64,000 nucleotides of DNA from positions 5,720,525-5,784,524 of the forward strand of contig NZ_CP012159.1 of the NCBI RefSeq assembly GCF_001189295.1. Direction: 5' to 3'. The notes under the pieces were generated by a model. The model was not told where the DNA came from, did not search any database, and saw only the letters and a program-made list of their open reading frames with translations. How positions within the stretch are numbered: the first letter of the stretch is position 1; every line of letters starts with the position of its first letter. This DNA is from Chondromyces crocatus. Lineage in GTDB: Bacteria > Myxococcota_A > Polyangia > Polyangiales > Polyangiaceae. The position numbers and the translations under genes were made by a program. Positions 37,941 through 47,066 of this stretch are shown here, piece by piece.

Positions 37941-38657
37941 ATGGACTTCGAGTCTTCACCTGTTCGCCTCACGACGCCCGCACGCTCGCCCCTCCGGTGG
38001 TTCGCGCTCGCCGGTGTCCTCACCGCCGTCGCCGCGCCCTCCGGTGTCGTGCACGCGGAGCCACCTCCGACGACCGCACCAGCGCTCGTGGAGGTCCCTC
38101 CCACACTCCCTCCCGAGCTCTCCGCGCCGCTCCCCGCTCCGCCACCCGTCGCCCCCGATGCTTCCACGTCGGGCGTCAGCGTGACCGAGCCGATCGTCAC
38201 CGACGCCGCGCCGCTCGACCGAGAAAGCTTCACGGCCGCCGGCCGAGAAGACGCGGAGCTGCTGTTGCAGGCTCCACGGACGCCTGACGACGGCCCCCGC
38301 CGCGCGCTGATGATGGTCACCGGAGGGCTGGCAATCACGGGGCTGGCCCTCGGCGGACTCTTCGGTGGCATGGCCATCTCGAAGTGGGACGAGGTCGAGA
38401 CGCTCGCCCAGAAGGGATGCCGCAACCCAGCGCGCTTCACGGGGTGCACCCAGGGGGTCGCCGATGCGGAGATCGAGGCGTCTTCGTTCGCCACCATCTC
38501 GACGTTCGGCTTCCTGGCGGGCGGCCTCGCGCTGGCGGGGACGACGCTGCTGTGGCTCACGGGTCCGCCCAGGCCGAGGGCCCGCTTGACGGTGCAGATC
38601 AGCCCGGTGATCGCCCCTGGCAACACGACCGGAGCCCTGCTCCAGGGGACGTTCTGA
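37941..38657 (+). CDS. Exported membrane-hairpin protein
   Basis: 238 residues. A signal peptide ends near SGVVHAEP. A Pro-rich stretch (45-100) follows, then two membrane helices (LMMVTGGLAITGLALGGLFGG and a second around SFATISTFGFLAGGLALAG) joined by a Cys-containing loop. The C-terminal half resembles the protein encoded at 21371-22345, which also has a two-helix hairpin with a Cys loop and ends in GTF. The TPR and PEGA-like regions of that protein are missing here. Its TGA overlaps the ATG of the next gene by one base. It is divergent from the DUF2169 gene with about 130 bases between. Function unknown. Confidence 0.72.
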   Translation: MDFESSPVRLTTPARSPLRWFALAGVLTAVAAPSGVVHAEPPPTTAPALVEVPPTLPPELSAPLPAPPPVAPDASTSGVSVTEPIVTDAAPLDRESFTAAGREDAELLLQAPRTPDDGPRRALMMVTGGLAITGLALGGLFGGMAISKWDEVETLAQKGCRNPARFTGCTQGVADAEIEASSFATISTFGFLAGGLALAGTTLLWLTGPPRPRARLTVQISPVIAPGNTTGALLQGTF

Positions 38658-38917
38658 TGCGTCGCAGATCCAGAACGCTGGCGGCGCTTCTCACCGCCGT
38701 CGTCGCGCCACTGCTGGGGGGATGCGCGGTGCTCATCGGCATCGAGGAGGTCGAGGTCGCGAGCGCAGCGAGCACGAGCAGCGGTGGCGGTGCGGGCGGC
38801 GCGAGCGACGGAGGTGGGGGTGGAGGATCCGCCGAAGGGGGCGGCGGGGGCGCTGGAGGCGGCGTCGCCGGGGGCGGTGGTGAAGGGGGCGCCGGGGGGC
38901 AGGCGGGCGGCTCGTAG
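38657..38917 (+). CDS. Short Gly-rich lipoprotein, possibly truncated
   Basis: 86 residues. The lipobox LLGGCAVLIGIEEVEV (lipid Cys23) is typical of Polyangiales lipoproteins, in which a Gly/Ser spacer normally leads to a globular domain. Here the protein ends within the spacer (about 45 residues of mostly Gly with Ser/Ala/Glu), and the frame stops at 38917 with no domain after it. It may be a surface-anchored Gly-rich peptide or the remnant of a longer protein that lost its 3' end. Coupled to the upstream gene by TGATG. The junction resembles that at 22345 (GACGTTCTGATG here, AACGTTCTGATG there). Confidence 0.6.
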   Translation: MRRRSRTLAALLTAVVAPLLGGCAVLIGIEEVEVASAASTSSGGGAGGASDGGGGGGSAEGGGGGAGGGVAGGGGEGGAGGQAGGS

Positions 38918-38969
38918 CGTCGCTGGGGGCGGTGAAGGCTCGCCCCGCTCGGCGCGATGGTGAGACAAC

Positions 38970-38989
38970 CCTGACAGTTCCTTGTCAGG
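38970..38989. promoter_or_regulatory. CCTGACA-N6-TGTCAGG operator-like palindrome
   Basis: Perfect 7-bp inverted arms (38970-38976 and 38983-38989) with a 6-base spacer, 75 bases before the first NmrA-like reductase gene. The layout fits a dimeric helix-turn-helix regulator such as HxlR or TetR types, which often control such reductases. No regulator gene is adjacent. Confidence 0.5.
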
Positions 38990-39064
38990 TGAGGTGTCCT
39001 AGATCCTCCTCGGTGTCGGCCATGAAGCAGACACGACCAGCCACATCCACACCGCGGAGGACGC

Positions 39065-39901
39065 ATGACGATCCTGGTGACCGGGGCGACGGGGAGCGTG
39101 GGCCGTCACGTGGTCGAGCAGCTCCTGGAGCGAGGCCAGCAGGTCCGCGCGTTGACCAGGCGTCCCGACCAGGCGGCGCTGCCGCGAGAAGTCACCGTCA
39201 TCCAGGGAGATCTCACGCGGCCGGACACCCTGTCCGCTACCCTGGAAGGTGTCGACCGGCTGTACCTGTTTCCGGTTGGCGACGGCGCGGAGGCGTTCGT
39301 CGAGCGTGCGCGTCGTGCCGGCGTCCAGAGGATCGTGCTGCTGTCGTCGTCCGCGATCGCGCGTCGGTTCGACTTCAGCGAGGCGACGGCCGAGCACCAC
39401 CTCGCCATCGAGCGCGTGGTGGAGGCTTCGGGCATTGCGTGGACCCATCTCCGGCCAGGCTGGTTCGATGGCAACGCCCTGACCTGGGCGCAGGAGATTC
39501 GAGCCGAGGGGGTGGTGCGGGCCCCCCATGGCGCCGCCGCCCAGGCGCTGGTGCACGAAGCGGACATCGCGGCGGTGGCGGTGAAGGCGTTGCTCGAGGA
39601 CGGGCACGCGGGGGCGAAGTACCTCCTGAGCGGTCCCGAGACCATCACGCGGGTGGAGCAAGCGCGCGCCATCGGCAGGGTGATCGGGAAAGACGTGCGG
39701 TTCGAGGAGATCTCACCCGATGCCTTTCGCGCTTCGGTGCGCGGTGCTCTCCCCGAGGAGGTGATCGAGATGTACCTGGGCTACTGGGCGCTCGCCGTGG
39801 ATCAGCCAGATCCCGTCTGGTCGACGGTCGAGGATGTCCTCGGCCGGCCCGCGCGCCCGTTCCAGCAGTGGGTCGCCGAGCATGCCAGTGACTTCGCCTG
39901 A
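39065..39901 (+). CDS. NmrA-like NAD(P)-binding reductase, copy 1
   Basis: 278 residues, an atypical short-chain dehydrogenase of the NmrA/NAD(P)H-azoreductase-like group. The N-terminus carries the nucleotide motif TGATGSVGRHVVEQLLERG (residues 6-24). VQGD- and SSS-type segments and HEADIAAVAVKALLEDGHAG complete the fold. Cytoplasmic. Proteins of this type include NADPH sensors and quinone or azo reductases; the exact role is unknown. The next gene is a tandem duplicate of the same length, 57 bases downstream. Confidence 0.88.
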   Translation: MTILVTGATGSVGRHVVEQLLERGQQVRALTRRPDQAALPREVTVIQGDLTRPDTLSATLEGVDRLYLFPVGDGAEAFVERARRAGVQRIVLLSSSAIARRFDFSEATAEHHLAIERVVEASGIAWTHLRPGWFDGNALTWAQEIRAEGVVRAPHGAAAQALVHEADIAAVAVKALLEDGHAGAKYLLSGPETITRVEQARAIGRVIGKDVRFEEISPDAFRASVRGALPEEVIEMYLGYWALAVDQPDPVWSTVEDVLGRPARPFQQWVAEHASDFA

Positions 39902-39958
39902 GGCGAGGTGCGTGGCGTAGATGAAGTCGAAACGAACGAAACGAACGATGGAGGGTTC

Positions 39959-40795
39959 ATGACGATCTTGGTGACCGGAGCTACGGGGAGCGTGGGCCGT
40001 CATGTGGTCGAGCAGCTCCTGGAACGAGGCCAGCAGGTCCGCGCCTTGACCAGGCATCCCGGCAAGGCCTCGTGGTCGGGGAGCGTCGAGATCGTTCAAG
40101 GCGATCTCGCGCAGCCGGCGTCCCTTCCGGCAGCGCTGAAGGGCGTCGAGCGGGTGTACCTGTTCCCCGTCCCGGAGAGCGCGGAGGCATTCGTCGCGCT
40201 GGCACGCGAAGTCGGCGTTCAGCGCGTCGTGGTGCTGTCTTCCTCGTCGGCGGTGAATCGAGGCGAGACCAATGCGTTCTTGAGTGACCACCACCTCGCC
40301 GTCGAGCGTGCCGTCGAGGCGTCCGGGCTGGCCTGGACGCACCTGCGGCCTGGTGGCTTCGCCGGGAATACGCTGGAGTGGGCGCCCTCGATCCAGGCGG
40401 AGAGCGTGGTGCGCGCGCCGTATGGCAAGGCCGCCCAGTCGCCCATTCACGAGGCGGACATTGCCGAGGTGGCCGTGAAGGCGCTGCTCGAGGACGGGCA
40501 CGAGGGCGCGAAGTACTTGATGAGCGGTCCCGAGGCGATCGCCCGGGTGGACCAGGTGCGCGCCATCGGCAAGGCGATCGGGCGAGAGGTGCGGTTCGAA
40601 GAGATCTCGCCCGATGCCTGGCGCGCCTCGGTGCGACAGTTCCTCCCCGAGAGCATCATCGAGATGCTCCTCGGCTACTGGGCGGCCGCCGTCGCGCAGC
40701 CAGACCCCGTCTGGCCGGCGGTCGAGGACGTCCTGGGTCGGCCTGCCCGTACGTTCCAGCAGTGGGCCATCGATCACGCTCGGGAATTTTCCTGA
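39959..40795 (+). CDS. NmrA-like NAD(P)-binding reductase, copy 2
   Basis: 278 residues, same length as copy 1 and very similar throughout; the first 30 residues are nearly identical (TGATGSVGRHVVEQLLERG), and the nucleotide sequences of the starts are also close, so the duplication is probably fairly recent. Differences cluster in the central region that forms the substrate pocket (for example SSSSAVNRGETNAFLSDHH against SSSAIARRFDFSEATAEHH). GGAGGG lies four bases before the ATG. Probably co-transcribed with copy 1; divergence of the pocket suggests a different substrate or redundancy. Confidence 0.88.
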   Translation: MTILVTGATGSVGRHVVEQLLERGQQVRALTRHPGKASWSGSVEIVQGDLAQPASLPAALKGVERVYLFPVPESAEAFVALAREVGVQRVVVLSSSSAVNRGETNAFLSDHHLAVERAVEASGLAWTHLRPGGFAGNTLEWAPSIQAESVVRAPYGKAAQSPIHEADIAEVAVKALLEDGHEGAKYLMSGPEAIARVDQVRAIGKAIGREVRFEEISPDAWRASVRQFLPESIIEMLLGYWAAAVAQPDPVWPAVEDVLGRPARTFQQWAIDHAREFS

Positions 40796-40881
40796 GGAGA
40801 GTCCGAGAGCGCCTTGGCTGGAGGGCGCGCTAAGCTCCCGACGCGCCGTCTGAAGAGGCGGTCGGAGACAAAGGAGAGCCC

Positions 40882-41166
40882 ATGGCGAGAGCGATCTGGG
40901 AGGGCACCGTGCTGGCCGAGAGCGACACCTTCGAGGAGGTCGAGGGGAATGTCTATTTCCCACCGGCCTCTCTCGTCCGCGCGCACTTTCAGGAGAGCGC
41001 CACCCACACCACCTGTCCATGGAAAGGGGTGGCCAGCTATTACGACGTCGTCGTCGATGGCAAGGTGAACAAGGACGCGGCCTGGGTTTACCGAGAGCCC
41101 AAGGAGGCGGCGAAGGAGATCGAGGATCACGTCGCATTCTGGCGCGGCGTGACGGTGGAGCGCTGA
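40882..41166 (+). CDS. DUF427-domain protein
   Basis: 94 residues, one complete DUF427 domain. The family signature is THTTCPWKGVASYYDVVVDG, followed by DAAWVYREPKEAAKEIEDHV. Family members are small cytoplasmic proteins with no established reaction. AAAGGAG precedes the ATG by about eight bases. It lies 86 bases after copy 2 of the reductase pair and may be read through from it. Confidence 0.93.
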   Translation: MARAIWEGTVLAESDTFEEVEGNVYFPPASLVRAHFQESATHTTCPWKGVASYYDVVVDGKVNKDAAWVYREPKEAAKEIEDHVAFWRGVTVER

Positions 41167-41206
41167 GCGCCAAGCTGCGTGGCTGCGTGCTTGTGCAGCC
41201 CCTGCG

Positions 41207-43513
41207 TCAGAACGCGAACACCTCGCTCACCAGGGTGCTGTCCGTGATCCACGAGCGGCAGGCCGCCATGTCCGCCGGGCGCACCGGCACCTCGGGGGGT
41301 AGCTCGAAGCGCTGATCCACGACGCGGAGCCGCAAGGGGGCGCTCTCGGCCGCGACTTCCAGCGTGAAGGCCAGCCCGTCCTCCTCCAGCCCCACATGGC
41401 GGAAACCCCAGCGCTGACCCTGCGCCAGCGGTTCGGTCACCACGTCCGGATCGATCGCTTTCCCCTCGACCGAGGCCGCCAGGATGGTCGCCCCTCCCTC
41501 GACGAACACGAAGGCCCACGGGGCGCGGCGCGCCGAGCGCAGCCGCAGGTGGAGCACGCGGCGATCGCCCGCGCGCTCGTCTTGCTCGACCACGAGCTGC
41601 GGCGCTTGCAGCGCGTGGGCCGGCGCGGGCGCCTGACGGAGCGGGCGGGTCGCGTCGTCGAAGAAGGCGGGCAGGGGGGCTCGCTCGGCGTCCGCAGGCA
41701 GAAATGCCGCGCTCCAGGCGCTCGGGACGCGCTCGTCGCTGATCCATCGCGCGTCACCCGTGGACCCGTCGAGCGCGTACGTGAGGCAGGTGGGGCGCGG
41801 GTGCTCTGCATCGAAGCGTGCTCCGAGCGCGGCCACGACGAAGCACCCGAGCGCGATCAGGGCGCCCCCCACGGCACCTCGCCGCATCCAGAGTGCCTCG
41901 CCTGCGCGGAGCGAGACCATCGGGATCAGCATGGTGAAGAGCACGAGCACGGTGGCGGCCCAGCCCGCGCGCGGCATCTGCCCTGCGAGCAGCGCGAGGT
42001 AGACCATCTGGGCGGCGAAGAACGTCGTCACGACGGTGCTCAGCGCGCCCACCGCGACTGCCGCGCGTGAGGTCGGCGCCGAGCGCTGGGCGACGAGAAC
42101 CCACGCGGCCCCGAGACCGAGAGGCAGGGTGGCCACGTGGCTGGCTGCCGGCATCGCGACCAGCAGCCCGATGGCGAGCACGCTCCACACCACCAGCCCG
42201 GAGACCATGCCCGCAAAAGGCGTCCGCCGGGTGCGGATCAGCCCACGCGCCATCACCGCGATCGACACGCCCAGAAGGATGACCCCGACCCGTAGCAGGC
42301 CGACCTCGGCGGGGTCACCGGCGGCCTGAGCACGGTAGACGGGGTGGAAGCGCGCGAGGGGCGACCACGCAAACCAGATCGCTGCCGGGGCGAGCGCGGC
42401 GAGCGCGCGGGGCGCGGCGCCGGTGAGGACCAGCTGCCCGAGGGGGGTACGACGACGGCAGGACCAGAGGGCGCCCAGCGCGAGCGCGAGCGCTCCACAC
42501 CCCAGGGCGACGGCCACGGCGACGGGGTAGCGGACGAGGCCGAGCTTCCCGACGGAGAAGAACGCCACCCGGCTCTCCGAGCGAGGCGCGTTCAGGTCGG
42601 CCTGCCCGAGCTGGCGAAGGAGCGCCAGACCGAGGTCGCCTTCGGCCTGGAGGGTGCCGAGGTCGAGCGCTTCCGTGGTGTCCGTGCCCTGGTGATAGAG
42701 CGCCACCCCGTCGGCGAACGCGACGTTCACGCCGGCCAGACCGTGGCGCGAGAGCACGCCGAAGTCGGTCCCCGCGTGCAACCGCCGGGTGGTCTCCGTG
42801 TACACCGACGATGCGGCGGAGGTCACGCCTGCCGCCGCGAGCTGCTCCGCGAGCCACGCGTCCGGCGAGGAGAGACCGATCACCACGGGCACCCCTCGGA
42901 CGCCACGCGCGTCCAGGTTGACGAACACCCGCACCTCGCGTGACCACGGGTGTGACGCCACGAAGGCATGGGCGCCCAGCATTCCGCCCTCTTCGCCGTC
43001 CGAGAACAGGACGATGACGTCGTTGCGCAGCGGCCCGGACGCGCGGGCCGCCCGGAGCATCTCCAGGATGGCCGCCACACCGCTCGCGTCGTCGCTCGCT
43101 CCGGGGGAGCCGGGCACGGAGTCGTAATGGGCGACGAGCAGCACCGCGCCCGTCGAGGCCTGGCCACGCAGCCGGCCGACCACGTTCCGGACCCGCGCCG
43201 TGTCGAAGGGGAGCCCGTACCAGGTGCTCATCGCCGTGGCGGGCGCAGCGTCCGTTTCTGCGCCCAGCTCGGCCAGCGCTGCCATGAGGAAGGCCCTTCC
43301 GTCGGCGTGGCCGGCGCTACCCACGGGGCGCGGTGAGCCGGCCAGGCGCTCCACGTGGCGTCGTGCTCGCAGCGCCGAGAAGTGTTCCGCCGGCGCGTCG
43401 TCGCGCTGGGGCTCGGGGAGCCGGAAGGACCAGAGCGCGAGGAGCACACCGCAGACCACGGAGAGAGCGATGACGAGCGCTGCAGTCGCACGTGGCAGGA
43501 TCGGTCGGCGCAT
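41207..43513 (-). CDS. Membrane-bound M28 metallopeptidase
   Basis: 768 residues. An N-terminal membrane anchor (about 10-30) leads to an M28 peptidase domain (about 45-310) with zinc ligands His129 (VAHYDS), Asp141 (ASDDASG), Glu175 (DGEEGG), Asp201 (NLDARG) and His274 (LYHQGTD); Glu174 is the catalytic base. Eight or so membrane helices follow (about 320-590), then a C-terminal extracytoplasmic beta domain. This order matches the Fxna/ERMP1-like peptidases of the M28 family. It should act as an aminopeptidase outside the cytoplasm. The start at 43513 gives the anchor; the longer frame is shadow. Convergent with the DUF427 gene. Confidence 0.88.
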   Translation of the reverse strand: MRRPILPRATAALVIALSVVCGVLLALWSFRLPEPQRDDAPAEHFSALRARRHVERLAGSPRPVGSAGHADGRAFLMAALAELGAETDAAPATAMSTWYGLPFDTARVRNVVGRLRGQASTGAVLLVAHYDSVPGSPGASDDASGVAAILEMLRAARASGPLRNDVIVLFSDGEEGGMLGAHAFVASHPWSREVRVFVNLDARGVRGVPVVIGLSSPDAWLAEQLAAAGVTSAASSVYTETTRRLHAGTDFGVLSRHGLAGVNVAFADGVALYHQGTDTTEALDLGTLQAEGDLGLALLRQLGQADLNAPRSESRVAFFSVGKLGLVRYPVAVAVALGCGALALALGALWSCRRRTPLGQLVLTGAAPRALAALAPAAIWFAWSPLARFHPVYRAQAAGDPAEVGLLRVGVILLGVSIAVMARGLIRTRRTPFAGMVSGLVVWSVLAIGLLVAMPAASHVATLPLGLGAAWVLVAQRSAPTSRAAVAVGALSTVVTTFFAAQMVYLALLAGQMPRAGWAATVLVLFTMLIPMVSLRAGEALWMRRGAVGGALIALGCFVVAALGARFDAEHPRPTCLTYALDGSTGDARWISDERVPSAWSAAFLPADAERAPLPAFFDDATRPLRQAPAPAHALQAPQLVVEQDERAGDRRVLHLRLRSARRAPWAFVFVEGGATILAASVEGKAIDPDVVTEPLAQGQRWGFRHVGLEEDGLAFTLEVAAESAPLRLRVVDQRFELPPEVPVRPADMAACRSWITDSTLVSEVFAF

Positions 43514-43748
43514 GGCGACCCGGAGGCTTAGCGCAGCTGGAATGCCGATGGCCAGCGCGAAGCCATCGTCGCGACAGCCGCACGTGAGGGGATGTTCCGT
43601 GTTCGCACGCTGGGTCTCCGCCTCGCGCCGAGGTGGACGCGTGCTTCCGTCGCGATTCACCTCGACAGCGCCGAAGTAGAGGGTGCAACGCTCTGCCACC
43701 CATGCCTGCTCGGTGGCTCATCCCACCGGGCGCTCCATCCATGACACC

Positions 43749-46700
43749 TCACCCGACCGCTTCGAGCGCTCTCGAGGGCCTGGAAATGCTGCCTTCCGCC
43801 TTCTCCGCCGGCGCCGCTTCCGCTCGCGGCATGACGCGAGAAGCTTTGCGGGGCTCAGGGAGGTAGCCGGACCGCACCTGATGGTTCAGGTAGACGTTGA
43901 GCCGCGCCGCATCCAGCACAGGGCATGCAATGCCAGTGCCCGCGAGCGCTCGGCGCGCGTTGCTGTCGTCATAGGCCGGCATGTCCTCATAGAGTTCCCA
44001 GCGCGTGAGTCCGTCGTGAACTCGCTCCGTCAACATCGGCACGAGCGGCAGCAGCGGGTTGTACGGTGTCGTCTCGACGCATCGCACCACCCTGTCGACC
44101 CAGTCGGCATACGGCAGCTTCTTCAGCGGGTAGCCGGCATCGACCACCCACTCGAAGAACTGGATCAGCTCGACGTCGTGCGCAGGAGAAGGAACGATGT
44201 GATAGGTGCCACCCACCGCCTGCGGATTGAGCGCGATGCTGGTGATGGCAGCGCTGGCGTAATCGACGGGCAGGATGACTTTGCGCTGGCGAGGGAGAGC
44301 GGGAAAGCAACCTGCCAGGATGCACCCTTTGATCAGCCGGAAGATGAAATCGTTTTCATTGGATGCCCCTGTGATGGAATCTCCCAGGATGAAACCCGGT
44401 CGATAGATGTTGACCGGGAGACCTCGACCCCGGGCGGTGGTGACCAGTTTTTCCGCGACCCATTTGCTCTGGGAGTAGCCCATTTCGGTGCCGAGATGAG
44501 GCACGGCATGATCCAGGTCCTCGTCTTCACGGATGATGTGAGTTCCGGTGAAATGACCGAGATGACCGAAGACGGCGACCGTGGACAGGTAGTGCAGCGG
44601 TTTCGTCTTCCCGGTGCAGGCGAGGCGCAGAATCTCTCGGGTTCCGCCGACATTCGTGTCGCGATGGGTCTGGTACGGCTTGACGTAACTGATCTCGGCA
44701 CCGCTATGGTAGATGGCGTCGATCTGTTCGTGGAGCTGCTCCAGCTCTCCCGTGCCGAGCCCGAGGCCTCCCAGGTTCCCGAGGACGGGTACGATCCGAT
44801 TCGGATCGAATTCATCGCCGAGACCGTATTTGACCAGGGTCTCCTGAATGCGATGCAGCCCACTCAGAGGATTTGCGGCACGGACCAGGCAGTGGATCTG
44901 TGCGTCGGTACTCCTCAGGAGGTCGCGCAACAAGAAGGGTCCCAGGAACCCGGTCGCGCCCGTCAGCAGCAGGTGTCGGGGCGGCGCACTGGAGGCGCGC
45001 TTCCCGTGGCCCGGGGCGATGTTCGGGTCGAGGATGGCTTCCGCCGTCAGATAGCCCTGGGAAATTCCTGGCGAGGGCTGGTGCTCGTCACGCACACGCC
45101 TCTCCACGAGCTGGGCCAGCGCTTCGAACGTCGGGTGGGTGAAGAGTGGCTCTGCTGGAAGCGAGACCTCGAACTCTTTCTCGATGCGGAGAAGTAGCCG
45201 CGCGACCAGCAAAGAGTCACCACCCAGCTCGAAGAACGAGTCCTGTCGGAGGACGAGGTCGACCCTGAGGAGCTCTTGCCACATCGCTGCGAGTTTTCGC
45301 TCGAGCGACGAGCTGGGAAGGTCGCGCTCGTCGACCTCGCTGCGCTCCACGACGCGGCTGGGGACAGGCAAGGCGGCGCGGTCGATCTTGCCGTTGGGTG
45401 TCAGCGGCAGCGAAGGCATCAAGACGAACCGGGACGGCACATGGTGGGGGGGAAGTCGGGCCGTGAGGTAAGCCCTCAACGCCGCCGGCGTGGCCGTCGA
45501 GGCGGCGTAGACCACGAGGCGCTTGTCGCCCGGACTGTCCTCTCGGACGACGAGCGCTGCTTCCTTCACCATCGGGCATACGGCCAGGATGGCCTCGATC
45601 TCGGCAGGCTCGATGCGAAAGCCGCGGATCTTCACCTGACGATCCCGCCGTCCGAGGAATTCGATGCTGCCGTCTGGGCGGCATCTCGCCTCGTCCCCGG
45701 TTCTGTACATGCGGGCGCCCGGCTCGGCCGAGAAGGGATCGGGGAGGAAGCGTTGGGCCGTGAGCTGCGGCTCGTTCAGATAGCCCAGGCCCACGCCGTG
45801 ACCCCCCACATACAGTTCGCCTGCGATCCCTACCGGGGGCGGCTGGAGATGTGCGTCGAGCACATAGGCGCGGCTGTTCGAGATGGGTTTCCCGATCGGC
45901 AGACTCTTCGCCTGCGGGGGCGCGCTGCTGAGCACATGGGCCGTCGCGAAGGTCGTGGTCTCGGTAGGCCCATAACCGTTCACCAGGTACTCGAGACCTC
46001 CACGCTCCAGGACGGCTGCGGCCCATCTGGGGTCCAAGGCATCGCCTCCGACGACGAGCGTATGAACGGTATCGAAGGCGTCCGGAACCGCGTCTGCGAG
46101 ATGGTGGAAGAGCGACGTCGTCAGAAACATCTTGGTGATGCCGGTCGTCTTGACCTTCTCCCGAAAGGCACCCGGAGAGAGAAGCGTGGGCTGTCCGAAA
46201 ACCTCGAGCTGCGCGCCGTGGAGCAAGGCTCCCCAGACTTCAAGGATGGACGCGTCGAATGATGGGTTGGATCCTTGCATCACCCGATCGTCGGGCGCGA
46301 ACGCGACATAGTTGGTCGATATGACGAGCCGCACGATGGCGCGATGAGATACGGAGACGCCTTTGGGCCTGCCTGTCGAACCGGATGTGAACATCACATA
46401 GGCAGGATCCTCGGCACCTGACGGACAGCTCATGGCGTCGTCCGGCCCATCGAGGGAACCGCCGGAGACCTGGAGCGATTCTTCTGCGTCACCCACTCCG
46501 GTGATCTCGCCATCACAGAGGATGAGATGCTGCCCCTCGAACGACGAGGGAGCAGGTCGGTCGGCTCCAGAGAGGAGCACCTTCGCCTGCACGGTTTCCA
46601 TCATCTGGTGGATTCGCTCCTCGGGATATCCCGGATCAATCGGAACATGAACTCCGCCCGCCTTGAGCGTGCCGAGCAACCCGACAAGCAAGTTGATGGA

Positions 46701-47066
46701 GCGTTCCACGAACAGGGCCACATGGACGCCGGGCCCGACGCCGAGACCTTTCAGATTGCGCGCCAACCGATTGGCACGACGATTCAGCTCCGCGTAGCTG
46801 AGGGTCTTCCCCTCACACCGGACCGCGGGAGACTCTGGCGATGCCGACACGATCGCCTCGAAGAGTGTGCAGACGTTGGCGTCTTTCGGGTAATCCGTGT
46901 GCGTGTCGTTCCACGCGGCGAGGCGACACAGGCGTGCGTCGAGCCCCTCGATCGACTTCGCGTCGTGAGGCGCCAGATCCTGTTCTGGCGTGGATCGGAC
47001 CAGCTCCAGTTCTGCGCGGATCCAGTCGCGTTCGTCGATATGCGCGGTGGCTGGGTTGTTTCTCAT
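43749..47066 (-). CDS. NRPS-like A-T-R carboxylic acid/amino acid reductase
   Basis: 1,105 residues. An adenylation domain (about 65-580) has A3 TSGSTGRPKG (227-236), A5 NGYGPTETT, A7 YRTGD, A8 RDRQVKIRGFRIEP and the A10 Lys560 in PNGKIDR. Carrier domain: phosphopantetheine Ser618 in LGGDSL. Terminal thioester reductase (about 695-1075): NADPH motif GATGFLG, catalytic Tyr864 and Lys868 in GYSQSKW. No condensation domain. It would activate one acid, load it and release an aldehyde or alcohol. Specificity positions read D-A-L-F-V-G-G-T-F, nearest to valine-like codes (low confidence). AAGGAGAGG precedes the ATG. A degenerate paralog lies upstream. Product unknown. Confidence 0.93.
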   Translation of the reverse strand: MRNNPATAHIDERDWIRAELELVRSTPEQDLAPHDAKSIEGLDARLCRLAAWNDTHTDYPKDANVCTLFEAIVSASPESPAVRCEGKTLSYAELNRRANRLARNLKGLGVGPGVHVALFVERSINLLVGLLGTLKAGGVHVPIDPGYPEERIHQMMETVQAKVLLSGADRPAPSSFEGQHLILCDGEITGVGDAEESLQVSGGSLDGPDDAMSCPSGAEDPAYVMFTSGSTGRPKGVSVSHRAIVRLVISTNYVAFAPDDRVMQGSNPSFDASILEVWGALLHGAQLEVFGQPTLLSPGAFREKVKTTGITKMFLTTSLFHHLADAVPDAFDTVHTLVVGGDALDPRWAAAVLERGGLEYLVNGYGPTETTTFATAHVLSSAPPQAKSLPIGKPISNSRAYVLDAHLQPPPVGIAGELYVGGHGVGLGYLNEPQLTAQRFLPDPFSAEPGARMYRTGDEARCRPDGSIEFLGRRDRQVKIRGFRIEPAEIEAILAVCPMVKEAALVVREDSPGDKRLVVYAASTATPAALRAYLTARLPPHHVPSRFVLMPSLPLTPNGKIDRAALPVPSRVVERSEVDERDLPSSSLERKLAAMWQELLRVDLVLRQDSFFELGGDSLLVARLLLRIEKEFEVSLPAEPLFTHPTFEALAQLVERRVRDEHQPSPGISQGYLTAEAILDPNIAPGHGKRASSAPPRHLLLTGATGFLGPFLLRDLLRSTDAQIHCLVRAANPLSGLHRIQETLVKYGLGDEFDPNRIVPVLGNLGGLGLGTGELEQLHEQIDAIYHSGAEISYVKPYQTHRDTNVGGTREILRLACTGKTKPLHYLSTVAVFGHLGHFTGTHIIREDEDLDHAVPHLGTEMGYSQSKWVAEKLVTTARGRGLPVNIYRPGFILGDSITGASNENDFIFRLIKGCILAGCFPALPRQRKVILPVDYASAAITSIALNPQAVGGTYHIVPSPAHDVELIQFFEWVVDAGYPLKKLPYADWVDRVVRCVETTPYNPLLPLVPMLTERVHDGLTRWELYEDMPAYDDSNARRALAGTGIACPVLDAARLNVYLNHQVRSGYLPEPRKASRVMPRAEAAPAEKAEGSISRPSRALEAVG

